Shown: positions 33,756 through 42,939, counted from the stretch's first letter. The stretch is 64,000 nucleotides of DNA from Candidatus Flexicrinis proximus (GCA_016712885.1 JADJQF010000003.1:248001-312000); one strand, 5' to 3'. Program-made: numbers and translations. The notes: generated by a model not told the origin, from the letters alone.

Positions 33756-35621
33756 ATGAGAGAAGAAGAAGTACGTTTTGACAGGGCATTTCAGGAGATC
33801 GCGGAGTCGCGGATGCTCCCGCCCGACGTCGTCCGCGATGCACTGCGCGAGGCGTTGATTTCCGCGTACCGCAAGGACACCAACGCCAGCAAGAACCAGG
33901 CAATCGAGGCGGAAATTGACTCGAAGCTTGGCCGACCGCGCATTTTTGTCGAAAAAGAAGTGGTGGACGACGTTTTTTCGCCGACCACCGAAGTCACGCT
34001 GGAAGACGCGCGCTTCTTCAACCCGGACGCGCAGCTTGGCGACCTGGTTATGGTTCGTGTTGAGAAGACGACCAAGAACTTTGGCCGTATTGCCGCTCAG
34101 GCGGCAAAACAGGTTATTACCCAGCGCATCCGTCAGGCTGAGCGTGATAATCTGTACCAGGAATATGACCAGAAGGTGGGTGAGATCGTCACCGCCCAGG
34201 TGCAAAGCGTTACGCCCACATCGATAACTCTGAGCCTGAACAGCCGTGCGGAAGCAATTATGCCCCGGCCGCATCAAATCCCAGGCGAAAAGTTCAAGGC
34301 TGGCGACAAGATCCGCGTGCTGGTGGTGGAAGTCAAGCGCAGCAACCGCAGCCCGCAGATCATCGTCAGCCGCGGCCATCGCAACATGCTCAAGCGGTTG
34401 CTTGAGTACGAAGTCCCGGAAATCTACAACGGCCAGGTCGAAATCAAGAACATCGCGCGGGAAGCGGGCGGCCGTTCCAAGGTCGCGGTAGTCGCGTTGA
34501 TGGACAACATCGATCCGGTCGGTGCGTGCGTCGGAATCAAAGGCAACCGCATTCAGAATATCGTCAAGGAACTCCACAACGAGAAGATTGACGTGATCGA
34601 ATGGTCGCCCAATCACGAGGAGTTCATCAAGAAGGCGCTCAACCCGGCACAGGCGCGCGCCGTTTTCCTGGACGATGATCCCGACCAGGGCCGTACCGCG
34701 GTCGTGCTGGTCCCGGATGATCATCTGTCGCAGGCCATCGGCCGCGAGGGCCAGAACGCCCGCCTTGCCGCTAAGCTCACGCACTGGCGTATTGACATCA
34801 AGGCGGTCAGCGAAGCAGTCAGCCAGGCGCTGGAACAGATCGCTGCTGATGCGCCGGAGATGCTACCGCTCGTTCAGCGTCACACCGCGCTGGTGACCGA
34901 AGTCAAGCGCGTTATGGACAAGAAGAACGCCGGACTTACGATCCAGCCCGAAGAATTCACGACCCTGGCGCGGTTTGCCGAGATCGTCGAAAACCAGATC
35001 CTTCAAAGCAAGATTCAATCGCGTCAGGCGCGAATGGCAGAAATCAACGCCCTGCGCTCGACGCTGCCTCCGCAGTCTTTCCAGGTCCAGGTCACCAAGC
35101 TCGATCTGCCAGACAATCTAATCGAAGCCCTGCTTCCTCTGGAAACCGTCGGCGAGATCCTGCTGCGCTTCCTGATCGACGAAAAGCGCATCAACCGCCT
35201 GCTCCATGGACAGCCCGAAGGTTCAATCGAACTGCTGCAAGCGGCGCTTGACAAGGCGGTCCTACCGGAAGCGCTCGACGCTCTGGCCGAGCCGGACAAT
35301 GTCCCGACTCAGCCGAAGCAGGCTGAACCGGTCGCGGTTGATGCAGTTGCCGGCGCTGTGCCTCCTGCTGGCTTCCCAGAGGACCAGTCGGCTGAAGAAC
35401 GCCGACGCGCGGCCCGCAAAGAACAGCAGCGCTTTGAGCCGGTTGCTCCGGTTGTTGAGGTGGAAGATGATTCCGCACTCGACGGCAAAGGCGGCAAGAA
35501 GGGCAAGAAAAAGAAGAATCGCCAGATCTTCTACGACGAAGACCGCGGCGAAATGGTTGTCCGCCGACAGCATAAGGGCGGCAAAGGTCCAGTTGCCGCC
35601 TGGGACGACGAGTACGAATAG
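33756..35621 (+). CDS. nusA: Transcription termination/antitermination factor NusA, with long C-terminal tail
   Basis: NusA binds RNA polymerase and nascent RNA and controls pausing and termination. Domains in order: N-terminal domain (1-130), S1 (about 138-205), KH1 with GIKGNR (260-265) and KH2 with AIGREGQNARLAAKLTHW (327-344). After residue 360 there are about 260 more residues: helical stretches including LPDNLIEALLPLETVGEILLRFL (helix-hairpin-helix-like) and a charged tail with the lysine run KGGKKGKKKKN. Total 621 residues, long for NusA. I start at the ATG at 33756; a TTG four codons upstream is possible. First gene of the operon; rimP, its usual partner upstream, is absent here. Confidence 0.95.
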   Translation: MREEEVRFDRAFQEIAESRMLPPDVVRDALREALISAYRKDTNASKNQAIEAEIDSKLGRPRIFVEKEVVDDVFSPTTEVTLEDARFFNPDAQLGDLVMVRVEKTTKNFGRIAAQAAKQVITQRIRQAERDNLYQEYDQKVGEIVTAQVQSVTPTSITLSLNSRAEAIMPRPHQIPGEKFKAGDKIRVLVVEVKRSNRSPQIIVSRGHRNMLKRLLEYEVPEIYNGQVEIKNIAREAGGRSKVAVVALMDNIDPVGACVGIKGNRIQNIVKELHNEKIDVIEWSPNHEEFIKKALNPAQARAVFLDDDPDQGRTAVVLVPDDHLSQAIGREGQNARLAAKLTHWRIDIKAVSEAVSQALEQIAADAPEMLPLVQRHTALVTEVKRVMDKKNAGLTIQPEEFTTLARFAEIVENQILQSKIQSRQARMAEINALRSTLPPQSFQVQVTKLDLPDNLIEALLPLETVGEILLRFLIDEKRINRLLHGQPEGSIELLQAALDKAVLPEALDALAEPDNVPTQPKQAEPVAVDAVAGAVPPAGFPEDQSAEERRRAARKEQQRFEPVAPVVEVEDDSALDGKGGKKGKKKKNRQIFYDEDRGEMVVRRQHKGGKGPVAAWDDEYE

Positions 35622-35659
35622 GGTCTCTCAACGCCTCTAGATAACGAGGATTTGAAACG

Positions 35660-35935
35660 ATGAACGCCACCAGCCGCAAGCACGTCCCACAGCGCACCTG
35701 TGTGATCTGTCGCACTAAAGACGCCAAGCGTCAATTGACCCGCATCGTGCGCACGCCGGAGGGTCGGATTGAACTCGACCCGACCGGCAAACTCAACGGG
35801 CGCGGGGCTTATGTGTGTGACACTCCGGGGTGCTGGGAACGCGCGGCTGAGACGAACGCATTGGGCGCGGCGCTGCGCATCGTCATGACCGACGATGCCC
35901 GCGCCCTGCTGCGACTGCATTCTCCCGCGACATGA
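35660..35935 (+). CDS. ylxR: YlxR/RnpM-family RNA-binding protein
   Basis: A 91-residue protein of the DUF448 family with the signature RTCVICRTKD (residues 11-20), GRIELDPTGKLNGRGAYVCDTPGCWERA. It nearly always lies between nusA and infB, as here. Family members bind RNA; in Firmicutes a homologue modulates RNase P. Its three or four cysteines may bind metal. The gene starts 38 bases after nusA and is followed by 110 bases without a gene before infB. Confidence 0.93.
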   Translation: MNATSRKHVPQRTCVICRTKDAKRQLTRIVRTPEGRIELDPTGKLNGRGAYVCDTPGCWERAAETNALGAALRIVMTDDARALLRLHSPAT

Positions 35936-36045
35936 ACGCGCTGAACAGCCCGCGCGGGCGGGACACGATTTTTGTTCGATTACGGGCCTAGACACCAGAA
36001 CGCCTGACGTTCACTGATGTCTACGCCTCGTTTGGAGGGTAACGT

Positions 36046-37854
36046 ATGGCTCAGGTCAAGCAGGCAATTCTGGTTCCCGATTACATCACTGTACGCGCGC
36101 TGGCAGAACTCATTAAAGCCAGCCCGATTGAAGTGATGAAGCGTCTAATCGCCAACGGTGTGATGGCGACAATCAATCAACAGCTCGACTTCGACACCGC
36201 AGCGATTGTCATCGAAGAACTGGGCTTCGAGGCGCAGTCCGAAAGCGCCGCCGAAGCGGCGGTTGCGGAAAAGACCCGTGTAGAAAACAGTACTCAGGTC
36301 GTTAACCGCCTGATCCAAAACGAGCGGTCAGAAGACTTAGTGGCGCGCCCGCCCGTCGTAACAATCCTCGGCCATGTCGATCATGGCAAAACCACGCTGC
36401 TCGACGCAATTCGCAAGGCACGCGTAGCGGAAGGTGAGGCTGGCGGCATCACCCAGCACATCGGTGCGTATCAGGTGAAGCGTGGCGACCGTCTCATTAC
36501 CTTCCTCGACACTCCCGGTCACGAAGCCTTCACGCAAATGCGTGCGCGCGGCGCGCAAGGCGCAGACATCGCGATCCTGGTCGTTGCAGCCGACGACGGC
36601 GTAATGCCGACCACGCGCGAAGCCTTGAGTCATGCCCGCGCCGCGAATGTTCCCATTGTGGTCGCGATCACCAAGGTCGATAAACGCAACGCCAACGTTG
36701 AGCGTGTTAAGCAGATGCTGGACGAAAACGGCCTCAAACCGGACGACTGGGGTGGCACGACCATGATGATTCCGGTCGCGGCAACCAAAGGTGAAGGCAT
36801 CGAGGACTTACTCGAAGCGATCCTGTTGACGACCGACGACACGCGAATTGTTGCCAATCCGAAGGCCGCAGGTTCGGGCGTCGTGATCGAGAGCCGGATG
36901 GACAAGAACAAGGGTACTCTGGCAACGCTGCTGGTCCTCAACGGTATGCTGCACCGCGGTGACGTCCTTATTACGGGACAGTCATACGGACGCATCAAGG
37001 CGATGTACGGCGAAGACGGAAAACCGGTAGATCAGGCAGGTCCTTCTGCGCCTGTACAGGTGCTCGGCCTGAGCCAACCGCCGCATCCCGGCACGACTTT
37101 CGAGACCGTCAAGAACGAGAAGACTGCACGCGAAATCATCGATGTTCAGAACGACGCGGCAGCGGACAAACGCGGCCTGGCTGGGCGCGCCGCCGTTACA
37201 CTTGAAGATGTCTTTGCTCAGGTTGCAGCCGGCGAGGCGAAAGACTTGAACCTGATCATCAAGGTCGACGTTCAGGGATCGCTTCAGCCGATCGAGGACT
37301 CGCTCAACACAATCGGGAAGGGTAATCCTGACGGCGTACGTCTGAGAATCCTTGCCGCTGATGTCGGAAACATCACCGAAAACGATGTCATGCTTGCCAG
37401 CGCTTCGACGGGGATTGTGGTTGGTTTCAACGTCGATGTCGATCCGGCTGCCCGCCGCAGCGCCGAAGCGCACAATGTGGAAATCCGGCACTACGACGTG
37501 ATCTACAAGCTCTTCGAAGATATCGAGCTTGCGATCAAGGGCATGCTCGATCCCGTCTATGCACCGAAGACCATCGGTGTCGCGGAAGTGCGCCAGGTAT
37601 TCCGGATCACGCGGGTGGGTACAATCGCCGGTTGCTACATCCGCGAGGGTGAGGCGCGGCGCAATGCCAAGGCTCGTGTCAAGCGCGGCGGCAAGGTTAT
37701 CCACGAGGAATCTGGTGTCAGCTCCCTCAAGCGAATTGACGAGGATGCTCGAGAAGTACGTGCGGGGTTCGAGTGTGGCGTCGGTCTTGGCAATTTCCAC
37801 GACTTCGAGAATGGCGACATCATCGAGTTCTACATAATGGAGCGGGTCAACTAG
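36046..37854 (+). CDS. infB: Translation initiation factor IF-2
   Basis: GTPase that brings fMet-tRNA to the 30S subunit and drives subunit joining. The short N-terminal IF2_N-like region (residues 1-60, VRALAELIKASPIEVMKRLI) is followed directly by the G domain: GHVDHGKT (109-116), DTPGHEAF (155-162) and TKVDK (209-213). The beta-barrel domain II, domain III and the C-terminal fMet-tRNA-binding barrel (ending FENGDIIEFYIMERV) are all present. At 602 residues it lacks the long low-complexity N-terminus of many IF-2 proteins. Stop is three bases before rbfA. Confidence 0.96.
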   Translation: MAQVKQAILVPDYITVRALAELIKASPIEVMKRLIANGVMATINQQLDFDTAAIVIEELGFEAQSESAAEAAVAEKTRVENSTQVVNRLIQNERSEDLVARPPVVTILGHVDHGKTTLLDAIRKARVAEGEAGGITQHIGAYQVKRGDRLITFLDTPGHEAFTQMRARGAQGADIAILVVAADDGVMPTTREALSHARAANVPIVVAITKVDKRNANVERVKQMLDENGLKPDDWGGTTMMIPVAATKGEGIEDLLEAILLTTDDTRIVANPKAAGSGVVIESRMDKNKGTLATLLVLNGMLHRGDVLITGQSYGRIKAMYGEDGKPVDQAGPSAPVQVLGLSQPPHPGTTFETVKNEKTAREIIDVQNDAAADKRGLAGRAAVTLEDVFAQVAAGEAKDLNLIIKVDVQGSLQPIEDSLNTIGKGNPDGVRLRILAADVGNITENDVMLASASTGIVVGFNVDVDPAARRSAEAHNVEIRHYDVIYKLFEDIELAIKGMLDPVYAPKTIGVAEVRQVFRITRVGTIAGCYIREGEARRNAKARVKRGGKVIHEESGVSSLKRIDEDAREVRAGFECGVGLGNFHDFENGDIIEFYIMERVN

Positions 37855-37857
37855 CCG

Positions 37858-38265
37858 ATGTCGATTAAACAAGACCGCATGGCGGGCCGGATCCACGAAA
37901 TCCTGAGCGTACTCATGCTCAGGGACGTGGCCGACCCGCGCTTGCATGATGTCACCGTCACCGACGTCAAACTCGATCCCGAGTTGATGTTCGCGAAGGT
38001 TTATGTCAATGCGTTTGGCGATGAAACGCGCAAGAAGGAAGTCCTGCAGGGACTTCGGCGCGCAAACAGCTTCCTCCGGCGTGAGGTTGCACAGCGTATC
38101 CACTTGCGCAATGCGCCCGAACTCCAGTTCGTCTGGGATGAGGGACTTGAGCGAAGTGAACGCGTGCAGCGGCTTTTCCAGGGCCTGGTAATTCCACCGC
38201 CTGACCCGGAGGATGAATTGAAGGACGAAGTGGATCTCGATGACGACAGCGATGCAATGGACTGA
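37858..38265 (+). CDS. rbfA: Ribosome-binding factor A
   Basis: Small KH-like protein that matures the 30S subunit 16S 5' helix. MSIKQDRMAGRIHEILSVLMLRDVADPRL is the typical start; TVTDVKLDPELMFAKVYVN, LRRANSFLRREVAQRIHLRNAPELQFVWDEGLER follow in family order. Length 135 residues, with an acidic tail (DPEDELKDEVDLDDDSD). Three bases after infB, and its 3' end overlaps the next gene by 26 bases, so translation is coupled. Confidence 0.95.
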   Translation: MSIKQDRMAGRIHEILSVLMLRDVADPRLHDVTVTDVKLDPELMFAKVYVNAFGDETRKKEVLQGLRRANSFLRREVAQRIHLRNAPELQFVWDEGLERSERVQRLFQGLVIPPPDPEDELKDEVDLDDDSDAMD

Positions 38266-39226
38266 GGCCGCCGCGGCCATTTCGACCGCGGAACGGATCG
38301 TGATTGTGACCCATGTACAGCCCGACGGAGATGCCATTGGCACGACCCTCGGGCTTGCGAATGCACTGCGGGATGCCGGCAAATCTGTCGATATTGCTGT
38401 GGACGGCGGTGTTCCTGGCTACCTGAAGTTCATACCGGGGTCGGAGTCGTTCAACACCAACCTGACTCAAGGGTCATGGGACGTCTTCGTTTCTGCCGAT
38501 GCGAGTGATATTGAACGCACGGGAGATAGCGGCGCCTATGCGCGGGCCAATTCCTCCGTCGAGATCAATCTCGACCACCACATCACGAATACGATGTTCG
38601 GCGACCTCAAACTTGTGGCGCCTGATGCTGTCTCCGCTGCAGAGGTTGCCTTCGACTTTCTGACGCGGTCCGGATATGCGATCAATCCGAACAGTGCCAA
38701 AGCGCTTCTGACTGGGATGGTCACCGACACGATCGGATTTCGGACTTCAAACGTCGTACCGCGAACCCTCGACATTGCGCGCGAACTGATGCAGCGTGGG
38801 GCATCGCTCACCGAAATCACGGCGCTGACTTTGGATACGCGCAATTTCGACAGTCTACTGGTATGGCGTGAAGCCCTCGGTAACCTGAAGCTGGAAGATG
38901 GCGTGATCTTCACATCGGTGCCGTTTGAAGTCTTCCGTGCGCTGCACGCGGACCCTTCCGAGGATCTGAACCTGTCGGGATTCCTCGTCAAGGTCAATGA
39001 AGCGCGGATTGCTGCGGTATTCAAGGAAAAACACGACGGACGCGTCGAGTGCAGCTTCCGCTGTAAACTCGGCTACAACGTAGGTCTGCTGGCCAAGGAA
39101 CTCGGCGGTGGCGGGCACACCATGGCGTCTGGCGCAACCATCGACGGGCCACTAGATGCTGCGATCGCCCGCGTGATGATCCTGCTCAAGAAGGCTGTCG
39201 CGGACGGGCAGCTCATCGTGCGCTAG
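38240..39226 (+). CDS. nrnA: DHH/DHHA1 phosphoesterase (NrnA-type oligoribonuclease/pAp phosphatase)
   Basis: The DHH domain has VTHVQPDGDAIGTTLGLA (residues 24-41), DASDIERTGD and INLDHHITNTMFGD, the metal motifs; the DHHA1 domain ends with KELGGGGHTMASGATI. NrnA degrades nanoRNA and hydrolyses pAp. Location after rbfA is common in Firmicutes and Chloroflexota. The start overlaps rbfA by 26 bases; an in-frame ATG four codons later is possible. Length 328 residues is normal. Confidence 0.92.
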   Translation: MTTAMQWTEAAAAISTAERIVIVTHVQPDGDAIGTTLGLANALRDAGKSVDIAVDGGVPGYLKFIPGSESFNTNLTQGSWDVFVSADASDIERTGDSGAYARANSSVEINLDHHITNTMFGDLKLVAPDAVSAAEVAFDFLTRSGYAINPNSAKALLTGMVTDTIGFRTSNVVPRTLDIARELMQRGASLTEITALTLDTRNFDSLLVWREALGNLKLEDGVIFTSVPFEVFRALHADPSEDLNLSGFLVKVNEARIAAVFKEKHDGRVECSFRCKLGYNVGLLAKELGGGGHTMASGATIDGPLDAAIARVMILLKKAVADGQLIVR

Positions 39227-39309
39227 AGCCAAATAACTAGCCAGAGTCAAGGGTGTTGCCTGTATCCGAATGACACCACCAATCACTGTGAATTTACCGG
39301 AAGACTTCT

Positions 39310-40212
39310 GTGTTCCACTTTCTCAACGTCAACAAACCGCTGGGTATCACGAGTCATGACGTTGTCGCTCGTGTAAGGCGTATGCTGCGAGACCGCGGCC
39401 TAAAACACGTGAAAGTCGGACATGCAGGTACGCTCGATCCGCTGGCGACCGGGGTACTGATTATCTGCCTTGGCGGTGCGACGCGATTGAGCGAATACGT
39501 TATGGGACACGACAAGACCTACACCGCGCGTATCAGGCTAGGTATCGAGACCGATACCTTCGATGCGGAAGGCACGGTCATCTCCACGGCGGATGCAGCG
39601 GTGGTGACCTCTGAGGCTATCAGTACCGCGTTAGCCGGGTTCACCGGGGACATCGAACAGATCCCGCCCATGTACAGCGCCATCAAGCAAGGCGGGCGCA
39701 AGCTCTATGATCTTGCTCGGGCAGGGCAGGAGGTCGAGCGTCAACCGCGCCCCGTCACTATACACACGCTGACTTGCGACAGGTTTGATGCCTCTGCGCC
39801 GTCCGCGCCTGAAATAACCTGTACCATCGTTTGCAGCGCTGGGACCTATATCCGCAGTATTGCCCATGACTTGGGCGCAGTGCTCGGGGTAGGGGCGCAT
39901 CTGACGGCGCTCGAACGCACAGCAAGTGGTGTCTTCCAAGTGCGAAACGCCGTGACACTTGAACTGTTGGCATCTGTCGATGACTGGTCGGAGCTGACAG
40001 TGTCCCCGCTTGACGGTCTTAGTGACTTGACGCGCCTTGAACTAACGCCGGAGCAGTGGCAGGACATCAGCCACGGGCGCGCAATTGCTGCCGCGGAGCC
40101 GGCGCCACAATCGGTGTGCGCCACACTTAGCGGCCAACTGGTTGCGATCCTGAGTGCCGAGTCTGGTCAATGGCACCCGCACAAAGTATTCTTACCGGCA
40201 GATTCTGAGTAG
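39310..40212 (+). CDS. truB: tRNA pseudouridine55 synthase
   Basis: Makes pseudouridine 55 in the T-loop of tRNAs. FLNVNKPLGITSHDVVARVRR is the standard start and GHAGTLDPLATGVLIICLG contains the catalytic Asp43. GDIEQIPPMYSAIKQGGRKLYDLARAG and CSAGTYIRSIAHDLG are further signatures. The start is GTG at 39310, with GGAAG about 6 bases upstream. Length 300 residues includes a C-terminal PUA-like domain. The 83-base gap after nrnA has nothing notable. Confidence 0.95.
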   Translation: MFHFLNVNKPLGITSHDVVARVRRMLRDRGLKHVKVGHAGTLDPLATGVLIICLGGATRLSEYVMGHDKTYTARIRLGIETDTFDAEGTVISTADAAVVTSEAISTALAGFTGDIEQIPPMYSAIKQGGRKLYDLARAGQEVERQPRPVTIHTLTCDRFDASAPSAPEITCTIVCSAGTYIRSIAHDLGAVLGVGAHLTALERTASGVFQVRNAVTLELLASVDDWSELTVSPLDGLSDLTRLELTPEQWQDISHGRAIAAAEPAPQSVCATLSGQLVAILSAESGQWHPHKVFLPADSE

Positions 40213-40259
40213 TGTTGCGCTAAGCCCGATTATTCACCACGCCGAACGGATTCCCCCGC

Positions 40260-41189
40260 ATGAACCATGCGACTTCGCTTCACGATGTGCATTTGAATCA
40301 GCCTGCATTGGTGACAATCGGTGTGTTTGATGGCGTACACATCGGACATCAGCATCTCGTCCGCCAGCTGGTTGAACGCGCGCGCGTCTCGGGACATCTG
40401 ACGGTCGTGCTAACGTTCTTTCCGCATCCCGACGCCGTACTTCACGATATTACCGGGCCGTACTATCTTACGACGCCGGAGCAGCGAGCCGAAGAACTTA
40501 CCCGGCTTGGCGTCGACTGGGTCATCACGCAGACGTTTGATGACCAGTTCCGCCACATGCGTGCGGCAGATTACATCGAGACGCTTTGCCAGCACGTTGC
40601 TATGCGTGAGCTCTGGGTCGGCCAGCACTTCGCGCTCGGCTACGACCGCGAGGGCGACATCGAATTCCTGCGCCAGGAAGGCGCTCGCCACGGATATACC
40701 GTTCATGAAGTCGAGCTGGTGCAAGGCGAGGATCACTCCGCCGTGAGCAGCACGCGGATTCGCCAGCTTCTGCAGAATGGTGACGTTGCAGAGGCAGGGC
40801 GTCTGCTCGGCCGACTATATACTGTGGAAGGCGAAGTCGTTCACGGCGACCAGCGCGGCCGTACAATCGGTTTTCCTACGGCTAACGTGCAGTTGTGGAC
40901 CGAACAGGTACTCCCTGCCTTCGGCGTATACACCGGTTTTGCCGCATTCAACGGTGAAACGCATCCCTGCGTGACCAATCTTGGCGTGCGCCCCACCTTT
41001 GACGGAAAGCAGCTTAGAGTAGAGTCTCATTTGCTGGCGTTTTCTGGCGATATCTATGGAAGAACCCTCAAAGTCAGTTTCATGCATCGACTCCGCGGTG
41101 AGATGCGGTTTCCTTCGATACAGGATCTGATCGCTCAAATCGCAGTAGATGTAGAACAGGCGCGCGTGCTCCTCGATGCGAACCGCTAG
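40260..41189 (+). CDS. ribF: Bifunctional riboflavin kinase/FAD synthetase
   Basis: Makes FMN and then FAD. The N-terminal nucleotidyltransferase has GVFDGVHIGHQHLVRQLVE (residues 23-41) and the later SSTRIRQLLQNGDV; the C-terminal kinase has GRTIGFPTANVQL and GVRPTFDGKQLRVESHLLAFSGDIYG. Length 309 residues, normal. It is the last gene of the nusA-ribF cluster; no FMN riboswitch is seen upstream. The gene is followed by 241 bases containing the promoter of the sugar transporter. Confidence 0.95.
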   Translation: MNHATSLHDVHLNQPALVTIGVFDGVHIGHQHLVRQLVERARVSGHLTVVLTFFPHPDAVLHDITGPYYLTTPEQRAEELTRLGVDWVITQTFDDQFRHMRAADYIETLCQHVAMRELWVGQHFALGYDREGDIEFLRQEGARHGYTVHEVELVQGEDHSAVSSTRIRQLLQNGDVAEAGRLLGRLYTVEGEVVHGDQRGRTIGFPTANVQLWTEQVLPAFGVYTGFAAFNGETHPCVTNLGVRPTFDGKQLRVESHLLAFSGDIYGRTLKVSFMHRLRGEMRFPSIQDLIAQIAVDVEQARVLLDANR

Positions 41190-41307
41190 ACGGCGGAAAT
41201 ACCCGAAAAACCAGCTAATCTGCACAAAGCAGACGTGACTCATTCTCCCCGTAACCGATTCTCATTAAAGTTTGTGCAACGTAACCAAGCTTTTGCCCCT
41301 GTTGGAC

Positions 41308-41337
41308 TTGGGTAAGGTTACCCTTGGTTTGTATAAT
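41308..41337 (+). promoter_or_regulatory. Promoter of the sugar ABC operon with palindromic candidate operator
   Basis: A -35-like TTGGGT (41308-41313) and a perfect -10 TATAAT (41332-41337) are 18 bases apart. Between them lies the inverted repeat GGGTAA-GG-TTACCC (41310-41323). A wider inverted pair, AACCAAG (41283-41289) and CTTGGTT (41323-41329), surrounds it. A repressor bound there would block polymerase, as LacI/MalR-type regulators do. No regulator gene is adjacent. Confidence 0.55.
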
Positions 41338-41430
41338 CACACTTGCCGCTAAATTACGGCAACTCGTTTGCTGCGTTATTTGTCCCGTGTGAGGGGACCA
41401 AATTAAACGCAAGGAAAGGATACCTGCAAG

Positions 41431-42927
41431 ATGATTCGCAAGTTTATGTCTGTAGTGGTGCTGGCGCTCGTCGTCATGTCCCTCGGCCTCGGCGCGGTCG
41501 CGCAAGACGACGCGCTGGTCATTTGGGCTGACAACACCCGCGCTCCGCTGCTCGTCGCACTTGGTGAGCAGTTCACGGAAGAATTCGGCGTTCCCGTTGT
41601 CATTCAGGAAATGGGCCTCGGTGATGCTCGTGACCAGCTGCTGGTTGCAGGACCAGCCGGCGAAGGTCCGGATATCCTGATCTCGGCGCACGACTCGATT
41701 GGTCAGTTCGTGGCCAACGGCGCTATTGTCCCGATCGACCTCGGCGACAAGGCGGCGGAATTTACCGCGTCGTCGCTCTCGCTGTTCACCTATAACAACC
41801 AGCTGTGGGGCGTACCCTATGCTCAGGAAAACGTCGCATTGATCCGCAACGTCGATCTGGTTCCCGAAGCTCCGAAGACCTGGGAAGAAGTCCGCGCGAT
41901 CTCCGAACAGCTTCGCGCTGACGGCGTGGCCGAATACGGCCTGCTGCTGCCGACCGGCAACACCTACCACAACTTCCCGGTTCTGTCGGCCTTTGGCGGC
42001 TATATCTTCGGCCAGAATGAAGACGGCACGTTCAATGTGTCGGATGTCGGTCTGACCAGCGAAGGCGGTAACGCCGCATACGCATGGCTCTCCAGCATGT
42101 ATGTTGATGGCCTGATGCCACCGAACGTCGGCGACGATGTCATGTTCGAATTCTTCGGCACCGGCGAAGCCGCCATGATCGTTACCGGCCCCTGGTTCAT
42201 CGACCGTATTGCTGAAACCGGCATCAACGCATCGATCGACCCGCTGCCGGGCGCCGAGGGCATCAGCGAAGTTGGCGCACCGTTCTCCGGCGGTCAGGGC
42301 TTCGTGATCAGCGCCTTCAGCGAGAAGCAGCTCGAAGCAGAAACTTTCTTGCTCGACTTCGTCGCGACGGTTGAATTTCAACAGGCCGTTTTCGACGGCA
42401 ACAAACGTCCGGCGGCGATCCTCGGCGTCGATATGAGCGCTGTTCCGGCCGCTGCAGCATTCTCGGCTGCAGGCGCGAACGCGATCCCGATGCCGGCAAT
42501 CCCCGAAATGGCCGCAGTTTGGGGCGCTTCGGATGCCGCACTCAACGCGATCAGCACCGGCGGTGACCCTGTAGAAGCGATGGCCGGCGCTGTGACGCAG
42601 ATTCAGACGGCCATCGGCCTGATGAGCAGCACCGAGCGTATTGTGGTTCTAGCTGGTGAATTCCAGAGCGAACTCGGTTGCGCGGGCGACTGGGATCCTG
42701 CATGCCGCAATTCCGAATTGGTTCTCGGCGAAGATGGCCTGTACAGCGCCACGTTCGCAATTCCGGCAGGCACGTATGGCTTCAAGGCCGCCATCAATCT
42801 GGCGTGGGCTGAGAGCTACGGCTTGGACGGCGGCGGCGACAACATCTCGCTCGAACTGGCAGCCGATAGCAATGTCACGTTCGTCTATGACGACACGACT
42901 CACCTCGTGACCGTCACGGCAGAGTAA
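41431..42927 (+). CDS. malE: Maltose-type substrate-binding protein fused to an X25-like module
   Basis: A 498-residue exported receptor. Signal peptide residues 1-24 (cleavage near VAQ-DD). Residues 28-395 are a MalE-type (SBP_bac_1) fold: LVIWADNTRAPLLVALGEQF, LWGVPYAQENVALIRN and AAMIVTGPWFIDRI. Residues 403-498 are separate: IVVLAGEFQSELGCAGDWDP, ACRNSELVLGEDGLYSATF, PAGTYGFKAAIN and NVTFVYDDTTHLVTVTAE. This pattern matches the X25 module of bacterial amylopullulanases, not a part of ordinary MalE. The fusion suggests the receptor also holds polysaccharide or a partner at the cell surface. First gene of a malE-malF-malG operon. Confidence 0.9.
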   Translation: MIRKFMSVVVLALVVMSLGLGAVAQDDALVIWADNTRAPLLVALGEQFTEEFGVPVVIQEMGLGDARDQLLVAGPAGEGPDILISAHDSIGQFVANGAIVPIDLGDKAAEFTASSLSLFTYNNQLWGVPYAQENVALIRNVDLVPEAPKTWEEVRAISEQLRADGVAEYGLLLPTGNTYHNFPVLSAFGGYIFGQNEDGTFNVSDVGLTSEGGNAAYAWLSSMYVDGLMPPNVGDDVMFEFFGTGEAAMIVTGPWFIDRIAETGINASIDPLPGAEGISEVGAPFSGGQGFVISAFSEKQLEAETFLLDFVATVEFQQAVFDGNKRPAAILGVDMSAVPAAAAFSAAGANAIPMPAIPEMAAVWGASDAALNAISTGGDPVEAMAGAVTQIQTAIGLMSSTERIVVLAGEFQSELGCAGDWDPACRNSELVLGEDGLYSATFAIPAGTYGFKAAINLAWAESYGLDGGGDNISLELAADSNVTFVYDDTTHLVTVTAE

Positions 42928-42939
42928 TCGAAAACCGCA

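Noticed and set aside
33639..34784. 381-residue open frame antisense to nusA
   Set aside because: Lies wholly over conserved nusA domains in the opposite strand; composition and no recognisable motif mark it as a shadow.
36982..38382. 466-residue open frame antisense to infB and rbfA
   Set aside because: Covers the conserved infB, rbfA and nrnA frames; no ribosome site and no domain.
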